Shown here piece after piece: positions 47,937 through 56,679 of a stretch of 64,000 nt of DNA. Position numbers and translations under genes: made by a program. The notes under the pieces are model-generated. The model did no database searches. It was not told where the DNA came from and saw only the letters and a program-made list of their open reading frames with translations. Position 1 is the stretch's first letter. The number at the start of each line of letters is the position of its first letter. This DNA comes from Mycolicibacterium pyrenivorans (GTDB lineage Bacteria; Actinomycetota; Actinomycetes; Mycobacteriales; Mycobacteriaceae): NCBI RefSeq assembly GCF_025821625.1, contig NZ_JACKSH010000060.1, forward strand, positions 48,648 through 112,647, read 5' to 3'.

Positions 47937-50276
47937 ATGTCCTGGCACGTGATGGACCACATGACCTCAGCAGCACATCGATCGGTCGCATGGTGGCGAC
48001 CGCGCCTCGAGCCCGCGCTGGTGGTGATCACGCTCGCCGCGTTGGCCGCCGGTGGTATCGCCTGGCTCGCTGGCCGGCTCACCCTCGCCGACGGCTGCTG
48101 GATCGCAGGCACATTGGTCGCGTTGGTGCCTGCGGTGCTGTGGGTGCTCGCAGCGCTACGCCGGGGCCGCGCCGGCGTCGATCTCATCGCGGTGCTGTCC
48201 CTGGTCGGCACCCTTCTCGTCGGGGAGTACCTGGCGGGATCGCTGATCGCGGTGATGCTGGCGGGCGGGCGCGCGCTCGAAGCATCCGCCGAGCGTCGCG
48301 CCTCCCACGACCTACGCGCGCTGCTCGAACACGCGCCCCGCTTCGCGCGGCGCCGGGTCGGCACCGAAGTAGCGGCGATCCCACTGGCCGACGTGGCGGT
48401 CGACGACCTCCTGGTGGTCGGCCCGGGTGAGGTCGTCCCGGTCGACGGCCGCATCGTCGGCGCCACGGCGGTGCTGGACGAGTCGGTGCTGACCGGCGAA
48501 CCTCTGCAGGTCGAGCGTGCTGCCGGCGAGCCCGTCCGCAGCGGTGTGGTGAACGCGGGCAACGCATTCGAGTTCCGCGCCACGGCGTCGGCAGAGGACA
48601 GCACGTATGCAGGCATCGTCCGGTTGGCCGAGCAGGCCGGCGCCGAGAGTGCCCCGCTCATCCGGCTCGCGGATCGGTACGCCGCGTGGTTCCTGCCGCT
48701 GACCTTGGCCATCGCGGGCGTCGCATGGCTGACGAGCGGATCAGCCGTGCGAGCGGTGGCCGTTCTGGTGGTCGCGACTCCGTGCCCGTTGCTGCTCGCC
48801 GCCCCGGTGGCGATCGTCTCCGGGTTGTCGCGTGCCTCGCGCCAGGGCGTGGTGATCCGCAGCGGCGCCGCACTGGAGAACCTGGGTCACGCAACGACCT
48901 TGGTGATGGACAAGACCGGCACCCTCACGGTCGGGCGACCGGTCGTCGTCGAGATCGCGACCGCACCGGGCCGCGACACCACCGAGATACTGCAGCTTGC
49001 GGCGTCGGTCGAGCAGATGTCCCCGCATGTGCTGGCCGAAGCCATCGTCACCGAAGCGCTGACCCGGGTCCCCGGGTTGTCGCTGCCCGGTGACGTGGTC
49101 GAAGAGCCGGGGCGCGGCGTCACCGCCACCATCGACGGCAAGCGGGTACACGTCGGCAAACTGGTTGGCGATGCGCACCACGCGGGGTGGGCCAGGGCCG
49201 CGGAGAACCGGGCCCGCCTGGATTCGGCGGCGATCGCCTGGGTGTGTGTCGACGACGAGCCGGTGGGTGCGGTGTTGCTGCGAGACCCCATCCGCCGCAA
49301 CGCACCCCGCACCGTACGGCGGTTGCGCGCCGCCGGGCTGAAGCGGTTGGTGATGTTGACCGGCGATCGCGCGGAGCCCGCGCGCGAAGTCGCCACCGTG
49401 CTCGGTCTCGACGAGGTCTACGCCCAGCAGAGCCCGGCCGACAAGGTCGCCGCGGTGCGCGCCGAGCGCGATCGCGCGGTGACGGTGATGGTCGGCGACG
49501 GCGTGAACGATGCTCCGGCGTTGGCCGCGGCCACCGTGGGCGTCGCGATGGGCGCGCGCGGAGCGACGGCGTCCTCGGAGGCCGCCGACATCGTGTTGAC
49601 CTCCGATCGCCTGGACAGGCTCGCCGATGCGATGGACATCGCCCGCTGGTCGCGCCGCATCGCCGTGCAGAGCGCCACCGTCGGGATGACGTTGTCGCTG
49701 ATCGCCATGGCGATCGCCGCGTTCGGCTGGTTGCCGCCCGCTGCGGGTGCTCTGCTGCAGGAGGGCATCGACGTCGCCGTCATCCTCAACGCCTTGCGGG
49801 CGCTGAAGGGCAACCCGGCGCTGGAGGTCGGGCTGGCGGACGACACCGACGACATGTTGCGCCGGTTCGCGGCCGAACACGACGAGCTGCGCGACACGCT
49901 CGGGCTGCTGCGGGACGCCGCAGATCGTCTGGTCGCGGGAGCCGACGCCGGCGCGTTGCAGGCTTTGAAGCTCGCGCACACTTTCCTGACCGAGAAGCTG
50001 CTGCCGCACGAACGTGCCGAGGAAACCCTTCTCTACCCGGCGCTGGCCCGCCCCCTGGGCACCGGCGAGGCCACCGCGACCATGAGCCGCACCCACGCCG
50101 AGATTCAGCGGCTGTCCGATCGGATAGGCACTCACCTCGCACTCGCCAAGGCGGACAGCGGAATTCAACCAGATCAGGTCGACGATCTGCTGGCCTGCCT
50201 GTACGGGCTCTACACCTTGCTGCGCCTGCACTTCCTGCAGGAAGAGGAGAGTTACTTCACCCTCACCGATGATTGA
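47937..50276 (+). CDS. P1B-type metal ATPase with C-terminal hemerythrin domain (P1B-5 type)
   Basis: 779 aa. The transmembrane metal site is VATPCPLLLAAPV near residue 282 (TPC instead of CPC or SPC); the phosphorylation site is VMDKTGTLTVG near 324; the hinge is VMVGDGVNDAPAL near 520. There is no N-terminal heavy-metal domain. The last about 140 residues form a hemerythrin-like domain with EHDELRDTLGLL, LPHERAEETLLYPAL, HAEIQRL and LRLHFLQEEESYF, all expected His/Glu iron ligands. TPC plus a hemerythrin tail defines the P1B-5 group, which has been linked to nickel and iron export. AGGAGG lies 4 nt before the ATG. Confidence 0.92.
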   Translation: MSWHVMDHMTSAAHRSVAWWRPRLEPALVVITLAALAAGGIAWLAGRLTLADGCWIAGTLVALVPAVLWVLAALRRGRAGVDLIAVLSLVGTLLVGEYLAGSLIAVMLAGGRALEASAERRASHDLRALLEHAPRFARRRVGTEVAAIPLADVAVDDLLVVGPGEVVPVDGRIVGATAVLDESVLTGEPLQVERAAGEPVRSGVVNAGNAFEFRATASAEDSTYAGIVRLAEQAGAESAPLIRLADRYAAWFLPLTLAIAGVAWLTSGSAVRAVAVLVVATPCPLLLAAPVAIVSGLSRASRQGVVIRSGAALENLGHATTLVMDKTGTLTVGRPVVVEIATAPGRDTTEILQLAASVEQMSPHVLAEAIVTEALTRVPGLSLPGDVVEEPGRGVTATIDGKRVHVGKLVGDAHHAGWARAAENRARLDSAAIAWVCVDDEPVGAVLLRDPIRRNAPRTVRRLRAAGLKRLVMLTGDRAEPAREVATVLGLDEVYAQQSPADKVAAVRAERDRAVTVMVGDGVNDAPALAAATVGVAMGARGATASSEAADIVLTSDRLDRLADAMDIARWSRRIAVQSATVGMTLSLIAMAIAAFGWLPPAAGALLQEGIDVAVILNALRALKGNPALEVGLADDTDDMLRRFAAEHDELRDTLGLLRDAADRLVAGADAGALQALKLAHTFLTEKLLPHERAEETLLYPALARPLGTGEATATMSRTHAEIQRLSDRIGTHLALAKADSGIQPDQVDDLLACLYGLYTLLRLHFLQEEESYFTLTDD

Positions 50277-50290
50277 ACCGTGGTCCTTTG

Positions 50291-50304
50291 GGGTCCTAAG
50301 GCTC
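50291..50304 (+). promoter_or_regulatory. Possible DosR-like box upstream of SHOCT - USP operon
   Basis: GGGTCCTAAGGCTC, 8 of 12 half-site positions with a TA centre, 75 bp before the ATG at 50380. Confidence 0.45.
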
Positions 50305-50379
50305 TAGCCGTCGACTCCGCAGCGGCGCACCCTGAGCCCCAGGTGACGGTACGGCTCTGTGGATGAGGTGATCGCCGTG

Positions 50380-50640
50380 ATGTATGACGGGGACAGCTGG
50401 ATGTGGCATGGCGGCGGGAGCGGTTGGTGGATCCTGATGGCCGTGTTGACGGTGGTGTTCTGGGCGGTGGTGATCACCGTGGTGGTGTTGGCGATTCGAT
50501 ATGTCGCGACTGATCGCGGCCGCAGCGCAGCACCGACGTCGGCCCCGGCGGAGGACCTCCTGGCCGAGCGTTATGCGCGCGGCGAAGTCGACGATGACGA
50601 ATATCGACGGCGCCTGGCCCTGCTGAGAGAGCACCGGTGA
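50380..50640 (+). CDS. Small membrane protein with SHOCT domain
   Basis: 86 aa. A single membrane helix (GWWILMAVLTVVFWAVVITVVVLAI) follows a Trp/Gly-rich leader MYDGDSWMWHGGGSG. The C-terminal EDLLAERYARGEVDDDEYRRRLALL is a SHOCT motif, a short oligomerisation helix. The ATG at 50380 has AGGTGAT about 10 nt upstream; a GTG at 50377 or 50359 is possible. Its stop overlaps the next gene start (GTGA), so it is coupled to the universal stress protein. Role unknown. Confidence 0.8.
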   Translation: MYDGDSWMWHGGGSGWWILMAVLTVVFWAVVITVVVLAIRYVATDRGRSAAPTSAPAEDLLAERYARGEVDDDEYRRRLALLREHR

Positions 50641-51446
50641 CCACGATGAACGGCACCCACGCACCCACACCGGTGGTCGCAGGCATCGACGGCTCCGACA
50701 CGGCGGTCCAGGCCGCGCGATGGGCTGCTGACGAAGCCATCAGCAGAAGTGTCCCGCTGCGCCTGGTCTTCGTCACCAAGGCCACACATCCGTCCGCCGA
50801 CGACTACGACCGCGACGTGCACCACGGCAACGCCTCACTTCATGCGGCGCGAGACGCAATGGACGCCGAAGGTCTGACCGTCGAGGTCGACACCGCCATT
50901 CTCACCGGCCCTCCGGGCGCCGCCCTCATCGGGGAATCCCGCGATGCGGCCATGGTCTGCGTCGGGTCGGTCGGGATCGGGCGACACGCCCGCGCGATCC
51001 TGGGTTCGGCGGCAACCGAACTGGCCGAGAAGGCGCACTGCCCGGTGGCGATCATCCGGCCCCGCGACGACGACGGTTCCGACGGCGAGACCAGCTGGAT
51101 CGTCGTCGCCGTCAACGACGCACCCGACAACGAGTCCGTCGTCGAACACGCACTGGCGGAGGCGCGGCTGCGCAAGGCCCCGGTACTCGCCCTCGGCGAG
51201 GGGCAGCGCACCCGCGACAGCCTCGACCGCGACGTCGAGAAGATGAAAGAGCACCACCCCGAGGTGCACATCTACCCCGTCGCCGACCAGGCCGGCGTCG
51301 CACACTTCCTGAGGCACAACGACGAACGGATTCAGTTGACGGTGATCGGTGGTTCGCAGGCCGATCAGCTCGCAGACATCGTCGGGCCGTTCGGTCACGC
51401 TGTCTTCCGCCACGGCAGATCCTCGGTGCTGATCGTCCGCCGATGA
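50637..51446 (+). CDS. Universal stress protein, two-domain (Rv3134c-like form)
   Basis: 269 aa from the GTG at 50637. The first UspA domain begins VVAGIDGSDTAVQAARWA and has MVCVGSVGIGRHARAILGSAATELA; the second domain is degenerate (residues 150-269) and ends SSVLIVRR. The ATP-binding G-x2-G-x9-G pattern is partly altered. It resembles the class to which DosR-regulated Rv3134c belongs. It is coupled to the SHOCT gene and converges on rafH, separated by two hairpins. Confidence 0.88.
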   Translation: MTTMNGTHAPTPVVAGIDGSDTAVQAARWAADEAISRSVPLRLVFVTKATHPSADDYDRDVHHGNASLHAARDAMDAEGLTVEVDTAILTGPPGAALIGESRDAAMVCVGSVGIGRHARAILGSAATELAEKAHCPVAIIRPRDDDGSDGETSWIVVAVNDAPDNESVVEHALAEARLRKAPVLALGEGQRTRDSLDRDVEKMKEHHPEVHIYPVADQAGVAHFLRHNDERIQLTVIGGSQADQLADIVGPFGHAVFRHGRSSVLIVRR

Positions 51447-51450
51447 GCGA

Positions 51451-51488
51451 CGGCCCCGAAGAAGCTATCGAACAACTCCGGGGCCGTC
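51451..51488. terminator. Inverted repeat 1 between convergent USP and rafH
   Basis: ACGGCCCCG at 51451-51459 pairs perfectly with CGGGGCCGT at 51480-51488. The loop is 20 nt. No T-tract, but the position suits a terminator for either direction. Confidence 0.6.
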
Positions 51489-51492
51489 TGGC

Positions 51493-51520
51493 AACTGGAT
51501 CGGATCGGCGATCCAGTTGT
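51493..51520. terminator. Inverted repeat 2 between convergent USP and rafH
   Basis: CAACTGGATC pairs perfectly with GATCCAGTTG across an 8-nt loop, immediately after repeat 1. The pair probably insulates the two converging transcripts. Confidence 0.65.
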
Positions 51521-51563
51521 GGGATCGAGGTTTTGGCGACTCGCACCGACCACCCCGCGGCGG

Positions 51564-52367
51564 TCAGTCGGCGGGCGTGATCAGCCCGTAATGACCGTCG
51601 TAACGGTGGTACAGAATGTTGGCGCGGCCCTGAGCGGCGTCGATGAAGAACAGGAACGGCAGGCCGAGCAGCCCGAGCCGCTCTGTCGCTTCCTCGGTCG
51701 TGATGCACGGGGCCGGTTGGGAACTGAAGGTCAGCGGAAGCTCGAACGGAGCCAGTTCATCCGGCGCCACGGCGATCACCTGCGCCAGCCGGTAGCCCGT
51801 CGGGCCGCCACGGTAGAGCACGCTGGCGAAACCGGTGGCCCTCTCGGTGAAGAGGTGGAAGTCGTAGTCGAGCGATTCCATTTCCTGGGCGGCTTCGTCG
51901 ATTGTGCACGGCGCCATCGTGAACGACTTGTGCCGGATGATCCGGCGGTCATCAGCGGGCCGGGGGTAGTGCTGCGGCCTGGCGGTGGGCGCGGACTGGT
52001 GCCGCCACTCGTGGGGGTTGTCCTCCGGCAGTCGCCCGCGCTGCGCTTCCCAGTGTTCGGCAGTTCGTTCCAGGCGGCGCCTCAGCCGCTCGTCGAGCCG
52101 ATCGATGGCTTCGCGCGCCGTCGCCGCCTCGACCTGGGCCCGCACCATGCGGCCGTCCACGTCCAGGTTGGCCTGGGCGACGACGGGGCAGCGCACCGCA
52201 GGGTCGGTGTGCCTGGTGAGTCGGACCCGGGCGTGCAGCACCGGCTTGCGGGTGCGCGTGCCGATCTCGCCGATCTTGCTGCGCGCGTAGTCGGCCGCGC
52301 CGGGCATGCGGCCGTGGGTCGTGACGTCGACGTCGAGGACTTGTGGTGTCTCTGCGTTGTTCCTCAT
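51564..52367 (-). CDS. rafH: Long ribosome hibernation factor, dormancy type (RafH / Rv0079-like)
   Basis: 267 aa. The N-terminal S30AE/HPF domain is about residues 1-105 (VTTHGRMPGAADYARSKIGE, HARVRLTRHTDP, VEAATAREAIDRLDERLRRRLE). Two C-terminal HPF dimerisation-type repeats follow a linker: IRHKSFTMAPCTIDEAAQEM with DYDFHLFTERATGFASVLYR, and CITTEEATERLGLLGLPFLF with FIDAAQGRANILYHRYDGHY. M. smegmatis RafH (MSMEG_3935) and M. tuberculosis Rv0079 have this plan and stabilise ribosomes in hypoxia. TAGGA precedes the ATG; a DosR-like box lies 36 bp upstream. The M. smegmatis gene is also close to a hydrogenase locus and a second dosR. Confidence 0.92.
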   Translation of the reverse strand: MRNNAETPQVLDVDVTTHGRMPGAADYARSKIGEIGTRTRKPVLHARVRLTRHTDPAVRCPVVAQANLDVDGRMVRAQVEAATAREAIDRLDERLRRRLERTAEHWEAQRGRLPEDNPHEWRHQSAPTARPQHYPRPADDRRIIRHKSFTMAPCTIDEAAQEMESLDYDFHLFTERATGFASVLYRGGPTGYRLAQVIAVAPDELAPFELPLTFSSQPAPCITTEEATERLGLLGLPFLFFIDAAQGRANILYHRYDGHYGLITPAD

Positions 52368-52402
52368 GATCTATTCCTACGCCGTGGCCCGGCCCGGCAG
52401 GA

Positions 52403-52416
52403 GGGCCAAAGGTCAC
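52403..52416 (-). promoter_or_regulatory. DosR-like box for rafH
   Basis: GGGCCAAAGGTCAC, 8 of 12 half-site positions with an AA centre, 36 bp from the rafH ATG. Confidence 0.55.
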
Positions 52417-52435
52417 CGTCGCCGGCGCCGCAGGC

Positions 52436-53938
52436 TCAGGTGGCGAGGCGACACAGTCGTCGGGCCTCCGCCACGGAGTCGGCCAGCGGTCGACCCGTAT
52501 CGATGACGTGGGCCTCCCGTCCCGCGGCACCGGCGTCGCCGAGAGCAGTGGCGATGTCCGGTGTCGCGTCCGAGTTCGACCGTGGTCGGTGCCCGACCCT
52601 GGCCGCAGCCTCGGAAACCGGGACAGAGCAGCGCAATTCGACCACCGGCACCGACGCCTGGCGACCCAGTTCGTGGGCGCGGTCGCGTTGCTGAGCCTCT
52701 CTCCAGGTGCCGTCCAGGACCACGGAGTGTCCGCCACCCAACGACTCTCGAGCTCGCCGGAGCACCTCGTCGTACACGAGCGCTACGTTCGACGGCGAGT
52801 ACAGACCCGCGTTGAGCTCGCCTGCCGCGCCCGAGACCACACCCTCGGCCTGTAGCTGCCGACGGACATCGTCGGTCGAGATCACGGTCGCCCCGATCTC
52901 GGCGGCCAACGCTTTCGACAGGGTGGTCTTCCCGGAACCCGGCCCTCCTCCGACGATGATGAGCCGGACCGTACCCGCGCTCAGGTGCTCGAGGGCGATG
53001 TCGAGGTGTCGGCGGGCGTCGTCCGACGCTTCTCGATGCCCCTGGGTGACCCGCACGCAGTCGACCTTGGCGCGAACCACCGCCCGATAGGCCACATAGA
53101 AGTCCGCCAGAACGCGCGGTGCGGGATCGCCGCTGCACCGCATGTACTCCTCGAGGAAGAAGTCCGCGAGGTCCTTGCGTCCTAGGAATTCCAGGTCCAT
53201 CGCGAGGAACGCGGCGTCGTCGATGCCGTCGACGTGGCGAAGTCGGTCGTCGAATTCGAGGCAGTCGAGCAGAGCGGGGCCGTCCGGCAGGCAGAAGATG
53301 TCGTCGGCCAGCAGGTCGGCATGCCCGTCGAGGATGTGACGCTCGGCGATGCGGCGGGTGAACAACGGCTCACGGCCCGCGACGAATCGACCGGCCATAC
53401 GCGCCGCGTCCCGCACCGCGTCGGGTGCCACCACGTCGGAATAGCCCTCCAACTCGCGGAGGTTCTGCTGCCAGCGTGCCCACACCGCATCCGCGGTGCC
53501 CTGGGTGTCGATTGCCGGGCCACGCTCGGCGACCGAATGGAAGCGCGCGAGCACGGTAGCGATCGCGCGCAGTTGTTCGTGGACGGGCGCGCCGCTCTTC
53601 ACCCGGGTGGAGAGGCGGTCGGCATCGGCGTGGCGGCGCATGACGATCACGGGTTCGGCCGGACCGCCCTGCGGATCGGTCACATGGGCCACCCCCAGAT
53701 AACTGTCGGGAGCGAGCCTCCTGTTGAGGGCGACCTCGTGTTGGCAGGCGCGCTCCCGGCTGGCGGTCGTGCTGAAGTCCAGGAAGTCGGTGACCACCGG
53801 CTTCTTCGCCTTGTAGGCCCGGTCCCCGAGCAGGACGACGACGCCGGTGTGCGTCTCTCGCACCTGCGCGGCCAAGTCCCCCGCGGCAGCCGCCACTGGT
53901 TCGTCGTCCGCGCACGGCGGTACCGGAAAGCGGTTCAT
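52436..53938 (-). CDS. Bifunctional aminoglycoside-phosphotransferase-like / AAA kinase (Rv2004c-like)
   Basis: 500 aa from the ATG at 53938, close to the 498 aa of Rv2004c. The N-terminal half has a phosphotransferase (APH)-like fold with HILDGHADLLADDIFCL and LLDCLEFDDRLRHVDGIDDAAFLAMDLEFLG, the catalytic-loop and metal-site regions. The C-terminal third is a P-loop kinase with VGGGPGSGKTTLSKAL near residue 332 and VVLDGTWREAQQRD. The substrate is unknown. GGAGG lies just before the ATG. It is divergent from acg and shares two DosR-like boxes with it. Rv2004c is a member of the DosR regulon. Confidence 0.9.
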   Translation of the reverse strand: MNRFPVPPCADDEPVAAAAGDLAAQVRETHTGVVVLLGDRAYKAKKPVVTDFLDFSTTASRERACQHEVALNRRLAPDSYLGVAHVTDPQGGPAEPVIVMRRHADADRLSTRVKSGAPVHEQLRAIATVLARFHSVAERGPAIDTQGTADAVWARWQQNLRELEGYSDVVAPDAVRDAARMAGRFVAGREPLFTRRIAERHILDGHADLLADDIFCLPDGPALLDCLEFDDRLRHVDGIDDAAFLAMDLEFLGRKDLADFFLEEYMRCSGDPAPRVLADFYVAYRAVVRAKVDCVRVTQGHREASDDARRHLDIALEHLSAGTVRLIIVGGGPGSGKTTLSKALAAEIGATVISTDDVRRQLQAEGVVSGAAGELNAGLYSPSNVALVYDEVLRRARESLGGGHSVVLDGTWREAQQRDRAHELGRQASVPVVELRCSVPVSEAAARVGHRPRSNSDATPDIATALGDAGAAGREAHVIDTGRPLADSVAEARRLCRLAT

Positions 53939-53975
53939 ACCCTCCAGCGTCGACGGTGACGATCCGGCATACCAG

Positions 53976-53989
53976 GGCACTAAGGCCCC
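53976..53989. promoter_or_regulatory. DosR-like box 1, divergent acg / Rv2004c-like promoter
   Basis: GGCACTAAGGCCCC, 9 of 12 half-site positions with an AA centre, 38 bp from the Rv2004c-like ATG. Confidence 0.6.
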
Positions 53990-53995
53990 GCACCG

Positions 53996-54009
53996 GGGAC
54001 CATCGACTC
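53996..54009. promoter_or_regulatory. DosR-like box 2, divergent acg / Rv2004c-like promoter
   Basis: GGGACCATCGACTC, 8 of 12 half-site positions with an AT centre, 20 bp centre-to-centre from box 1 and 52 bp before the acg ATG. Confidence 0.5.
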
Positions 54010-54061
54010 TGGCGGTTGCCACCCACTGCGCGGATGATGGGTGACGATTGAGGAGGGTGCG

Positions 54062-55057
54062 ATGCGTGACTCCTTCGTGGATGTCGAGATCATCAGAGCA
54101 GCACTGCAGTTGGCCTGCCGGGCGCCGTCACTGCACAACAGCCAGCCCTGGCGCTGGGTGCTCGACGGCAACGTCGTCCAGTTGTTCGCCGACCAGGAGC
54201 GCGTCATCCGGTCCACCGACAGTTCCGGACGCGAGGCCCTGCTCGGCTGCGGCGCCGTGCTCGATCATTTCCGGGTGGCGATGACCGCAGCGGGATGGAC
54301 GGCCAACGTCGATCGGTTTCCCAACCCCAACAACGTCGACCACCTGGCCTCGATCGACTTCAGCCCCACCGAGTTCGTCACCGACGGGCATCGCCGCCGC
54401 GCCGACGCGATCCTGCTGCGACGGACCGACCGGCTGCCGTTCGCGGCGCCGCCGGACTGGGATCTGTTCGAATCGGAGGTGCGCTCGGTCCTGGACGACC
54501 GGTCGGTGCGGCTGGCCGTGATCGCCGACGAGCACCGGCCGGAGCTGGCCAAGGCATCGGATCTCACCGAGTCACTGCGCATGTACGACTCCTCCTACCA
54601 CGAGGAACTCCTCTGGTGGACAACAGGTGACACCACCACCTCTGAGGGCATTCCGCAGGAATCCCTGGTATCGGCGGCCGAGAGCGACCGGGTTCTCAAC
54701 CGGAGTTTCCCGGTGACCCCGGACTCGCACCGACGACCCGAAGTCGGCGAGGACCACTCGAAGATCCTGGTGCTGTCGACGTTCGACGACGCACACGACA
54801 GCGTGTTGCGGTGCGGGGAAGCGCTGTCCGCCGTGCTGCTCGACGCGACGATGGCGGACCTGGCCACCTGCCCGGTCACCCACCTCATGGAGGTACCGGC
54901 CGGCCGGACGGTCGTGGCGTCACTGAGCGGGGGCGACCACCCGCAGATCCTGGTGCGGGTGGGTCTGGCCCCGGCCGTCGCCGAGGCGCCGCCTCCGACT
55001 CCGCGCCGACCGATCGATGACGTCTTCCACGTTCGACCGAACACCACGCAGGGGTGA
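54062..55057 (+). CDS. acg: Acg-family nitroreductase-like protein (Rv2032/Rv3131-like)
   Basis: 331 aa from the ATG at 54062, which has AGGAGG 6 nt upstream; a GTG at 54041 would precede that site. IRAALQLACRAPSLHNSQPW is the strongly conserved start of the Acg family, and SSGREALLGCGAVLDHFRVA and RRTDRLPFAAPPDWDLFES follow. The Acg fold is a single-chain duplicated flavin nitroreductase with the active site covered by a lid, and no reductase activity is established. Rv2032, Rv3127 and Rv3131 are DosR-regulated in M. tuberculosis. It is divergent from the Rv2004c-like gene and 72 bp upstream of the USP - dosR pair. Confidence 0.92.
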   Translation: MRDSFVDVEIIRAALQLACRAPSLHNSQPWRWVLDGNVVQLFADQERVIRSTDSSGREALLGCGAVLDHFRVAMTAAGWTANVDRFPNPNNVDHLASIDFSPTEFVTDGHRRRADAILLRRTDRLPFAAPPDWDLFESEVRSVLDDRSVRLAVIADEHRPELAKASDLTESLRMYDSSYHEELLWWTTGDTTTSEGIPQESLVSAAESDRVLNRSFPVTPDSHRRPEVGEDHSKILVLSTFDDAHDSVLRCGEALSAVLLDATMADLATCPVTHLMEVPAGRTVVASLSGGDHPQILVRVGLAPAVAEAPPPTPRRPIDDVFHVRPNTTQG

Positions 55058-55067
55058 CCTTCGGCCC
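55054..55067 (+). promoter_or_regulatory. DosR-like box upstream of the USP - dosR operon
   Basis: GTGACCTTCGGCCC, 8 of 12 half-site positions with a TT centre. It overlaps the acg stop codon and lies 62 bp before the USP start; it would give autoregulation of dosR. Confidence 0.5.
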
Positions 55068-55129
55068 TGTCTGACCGGAAGTGACGCCGGTAACGTCCGG
55101 CCAGAGAGTTCGCCAACATCGGAGCGAGC

Positions 55130-55996
55130 ATGCGAGAACACACGTCTGGGCCCTCCGTCGTGGTCGGCATCGACGGCTCCCGGTCGGCGCTGGACGCGGC
55201 CCTGTGGGCAGTCGACGAGGCAGCCGGCCGCGACATTCCGCTCCGTCTGGTCTGCGCTTTGAGCCCCGACTGCTGCCCCGGCGCGGGCGCCGAGGAGCGT
55301 GCCCGATGCCGGGCCGACGCCGACGAGGCAGTGCGGTACGCCCTGTCCGTCGTCGAGGCGACCGGCAAGGCGGTCAAGATCGAAACCGAGATGGTGCACG
55401 GACGACCGACCCACGCGCTCGTCGAGGCCTCCCGAACTGCCGTGCTGCTCTGTGTCGGCTCCGTGGGGCTCAGGCACGGCCGCGGCGACCCGGTCGGGTC
55501 GACCGCCGCGGCATTGGCCACCGCCGCCTGTTGCCCGGTGGCGGTGGTTCGCGGCCATGACCCTGGCGCAGCGAGCGCCGGCTGGGTGGTCGCCGAGATC
55601 GACGACTCCGACGTCACCGACGTCGTCGTACGACACGCACTCGACGAGGCACGGCTCCGTGGCGCTGCCCTTCGGGTGGTGACCACCTGGCAGTGCGGGT
55701 TCACCGACATCTACGACAGCCACGCGGGACCGGACCGCAACAAGCTGGCGAAGGCGCGACTCGATCGCCGGTTGGCGAAATGGCGACGGAGCTACCCGGA
55801 CGTCGACGTGCAGGCGGTGGCCGTTCACGGCAACACCCTGGCGTATCTCACCAAGAACGCGAACTCGATCCAACTGGTCGTCGTTGGCCGGGAACACGCC
55901 GACACGGTCAGAGAGCTCGTCGGCCCACCCGGATACGCGGCAGTGAACCACGCGAATTGTTCGGTATTGATCTGCGAACCGCAGAACGTACTGTGA
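55130..55996 (+). CDS. Universal stress protein, Rv3134c orthologue-type
   Basis: 288 aa. The stretch [22 protein letters not shown] with [13 protein letters not shown] and [20 protein letters not shown], and [20 protein letters not shown], follow Rv3134c, which precedes dosR (Rv3133c) in M. tuberculosis. The second Usp-like half ends [12 protein letters not shown]. The ATP-site Gly motif is altered as in Rv3134c. It precedes dosR by 32 nt and is probably cotranscribed with it; in M. tuberculosis this gene carries the main dosR promoter. Confidence 0.93.
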   Translation: MREHTSGPSVVVGIDGSRSALDAALWAVDEAAGRDIPLRLVCALSPDCCPGAGAEERARCRADADEAVRYALSVVEATGKAVKIETEMVHGRPTHALVEASRTAVLLCVGSVGLRHGRGDPVGSTAAALATAACCPVAVVRGHDPGAASAGWVVAEIDDSDVTDVVVRHALDEARLRGAALRVVTTWQCGFTDIYDSHAGPDRNKLAKARLDRRLAKWRRSYPDVDVQAVAVHGNTLAYLTKNANSIQLVVVGREHADTVRELVGPPGYAAVNHANCSVLICEPQNVL

Positions 55997-56028
55997 ATAT
56001 GGTTCACTGTCCAGCGAAGGGCGATCCC

Positions 56029-56679
56029 GTGGTGAAGGTCTTTCTCGTCGACGACCATGAGGTGGTCCGCCGCGGGCTGGTCGACCTGCTCAGCGCCGAC
56101 GAAGAGCTCGAGGTCATCGGCGAGGCGGGTTCGGTGTCGCAGGCCCTGGCGCGGATACCGGCCCTTCAACCCGACGTCGCGGTGCTCGACGTCCGCCTGC
56201 CCGACGGCAACGGAATCGAACTGTGCCGAGATCTGCTCTCGATGCTCCCGAACCTGCGTTGCCTGATGCTGACCTCGTTCACCTCTGACGAAGCGATGCT
56301 GGACGCGATCCTGGCGGGCGCCAGCGGATACGTCATCAAGGACATCAAGGGCATGGAACTCGCCGCCGCGATCAAGGATGTCGGCGCCGGCCGATCGTTG
56401 CTCGACAACAGGGCCGCCGCGGCGCTGATGGCCAAGCTGCGCTCCGACGCCGACCACGCCGATCCGCTGTCCGGACTCAGCGATCAGGAACGGGTGTTGC
56501 TGGATCTGCTCGGTGAGGGCCTGACGAACAAGCAGATCGCGGCCCGGATGTTCCTGGCCGAGAAGACCGTGAAGAACTATGTGTCCAGGCTGTTGGCGAA
56601 GCTGGGCATGGAACGTCGCACCCAGGCGGCGGTGTTCATCTCCCGGCTGGACCATCCTCGCCATCATTCCGCGGAGTGA
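56029..56679 (+). CDS. dosR: Hypoxia response regulator DosR/DevR
   Basis: 216 aa from the GTG at 56029 (GTG GTG AAG GTC, MVKV, as in M. tuberculosis). Functional residues are at the same numbers as in M. tuberculosis DosR: Asp8/Asp9, phospho-acceptor Asp54 ([19 protein letters not shown]), Thr82, Lys104 ([11 protein letters not shown]), and DNA-contact Lys179, Lys182 and Asn183 in [17 protein letters not shown]. It should bind the DosR-like boxes seen throughout the window. No dosS kinase follows. Its 3' end overlaps a convergent USP gene by 44 bp. It may be the second DosR paralogue described in M. smegmatis (DosR2), which is also near hydrogenase and rafH genes. Confidence 0.95.
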   Translation: MVKVFLVDDHEVVRRGLVDLLSADEELEVIGEAGSVSQALARIPALQPDVAVLDVRLPDGNGIELCRDLLSMLPNLRCLMLTSFTSDEAMLDAILAGASGYVIKDIKGMELAAAIKDVGAGRSLLDNRAAAALMAKLRSDADHADPLSGLSDQERVLLDLLGEGLTNKQIAARMFLAEKTVKNYVSRLLAKLGMERRTQAAVFISRLDHPRHHSAE

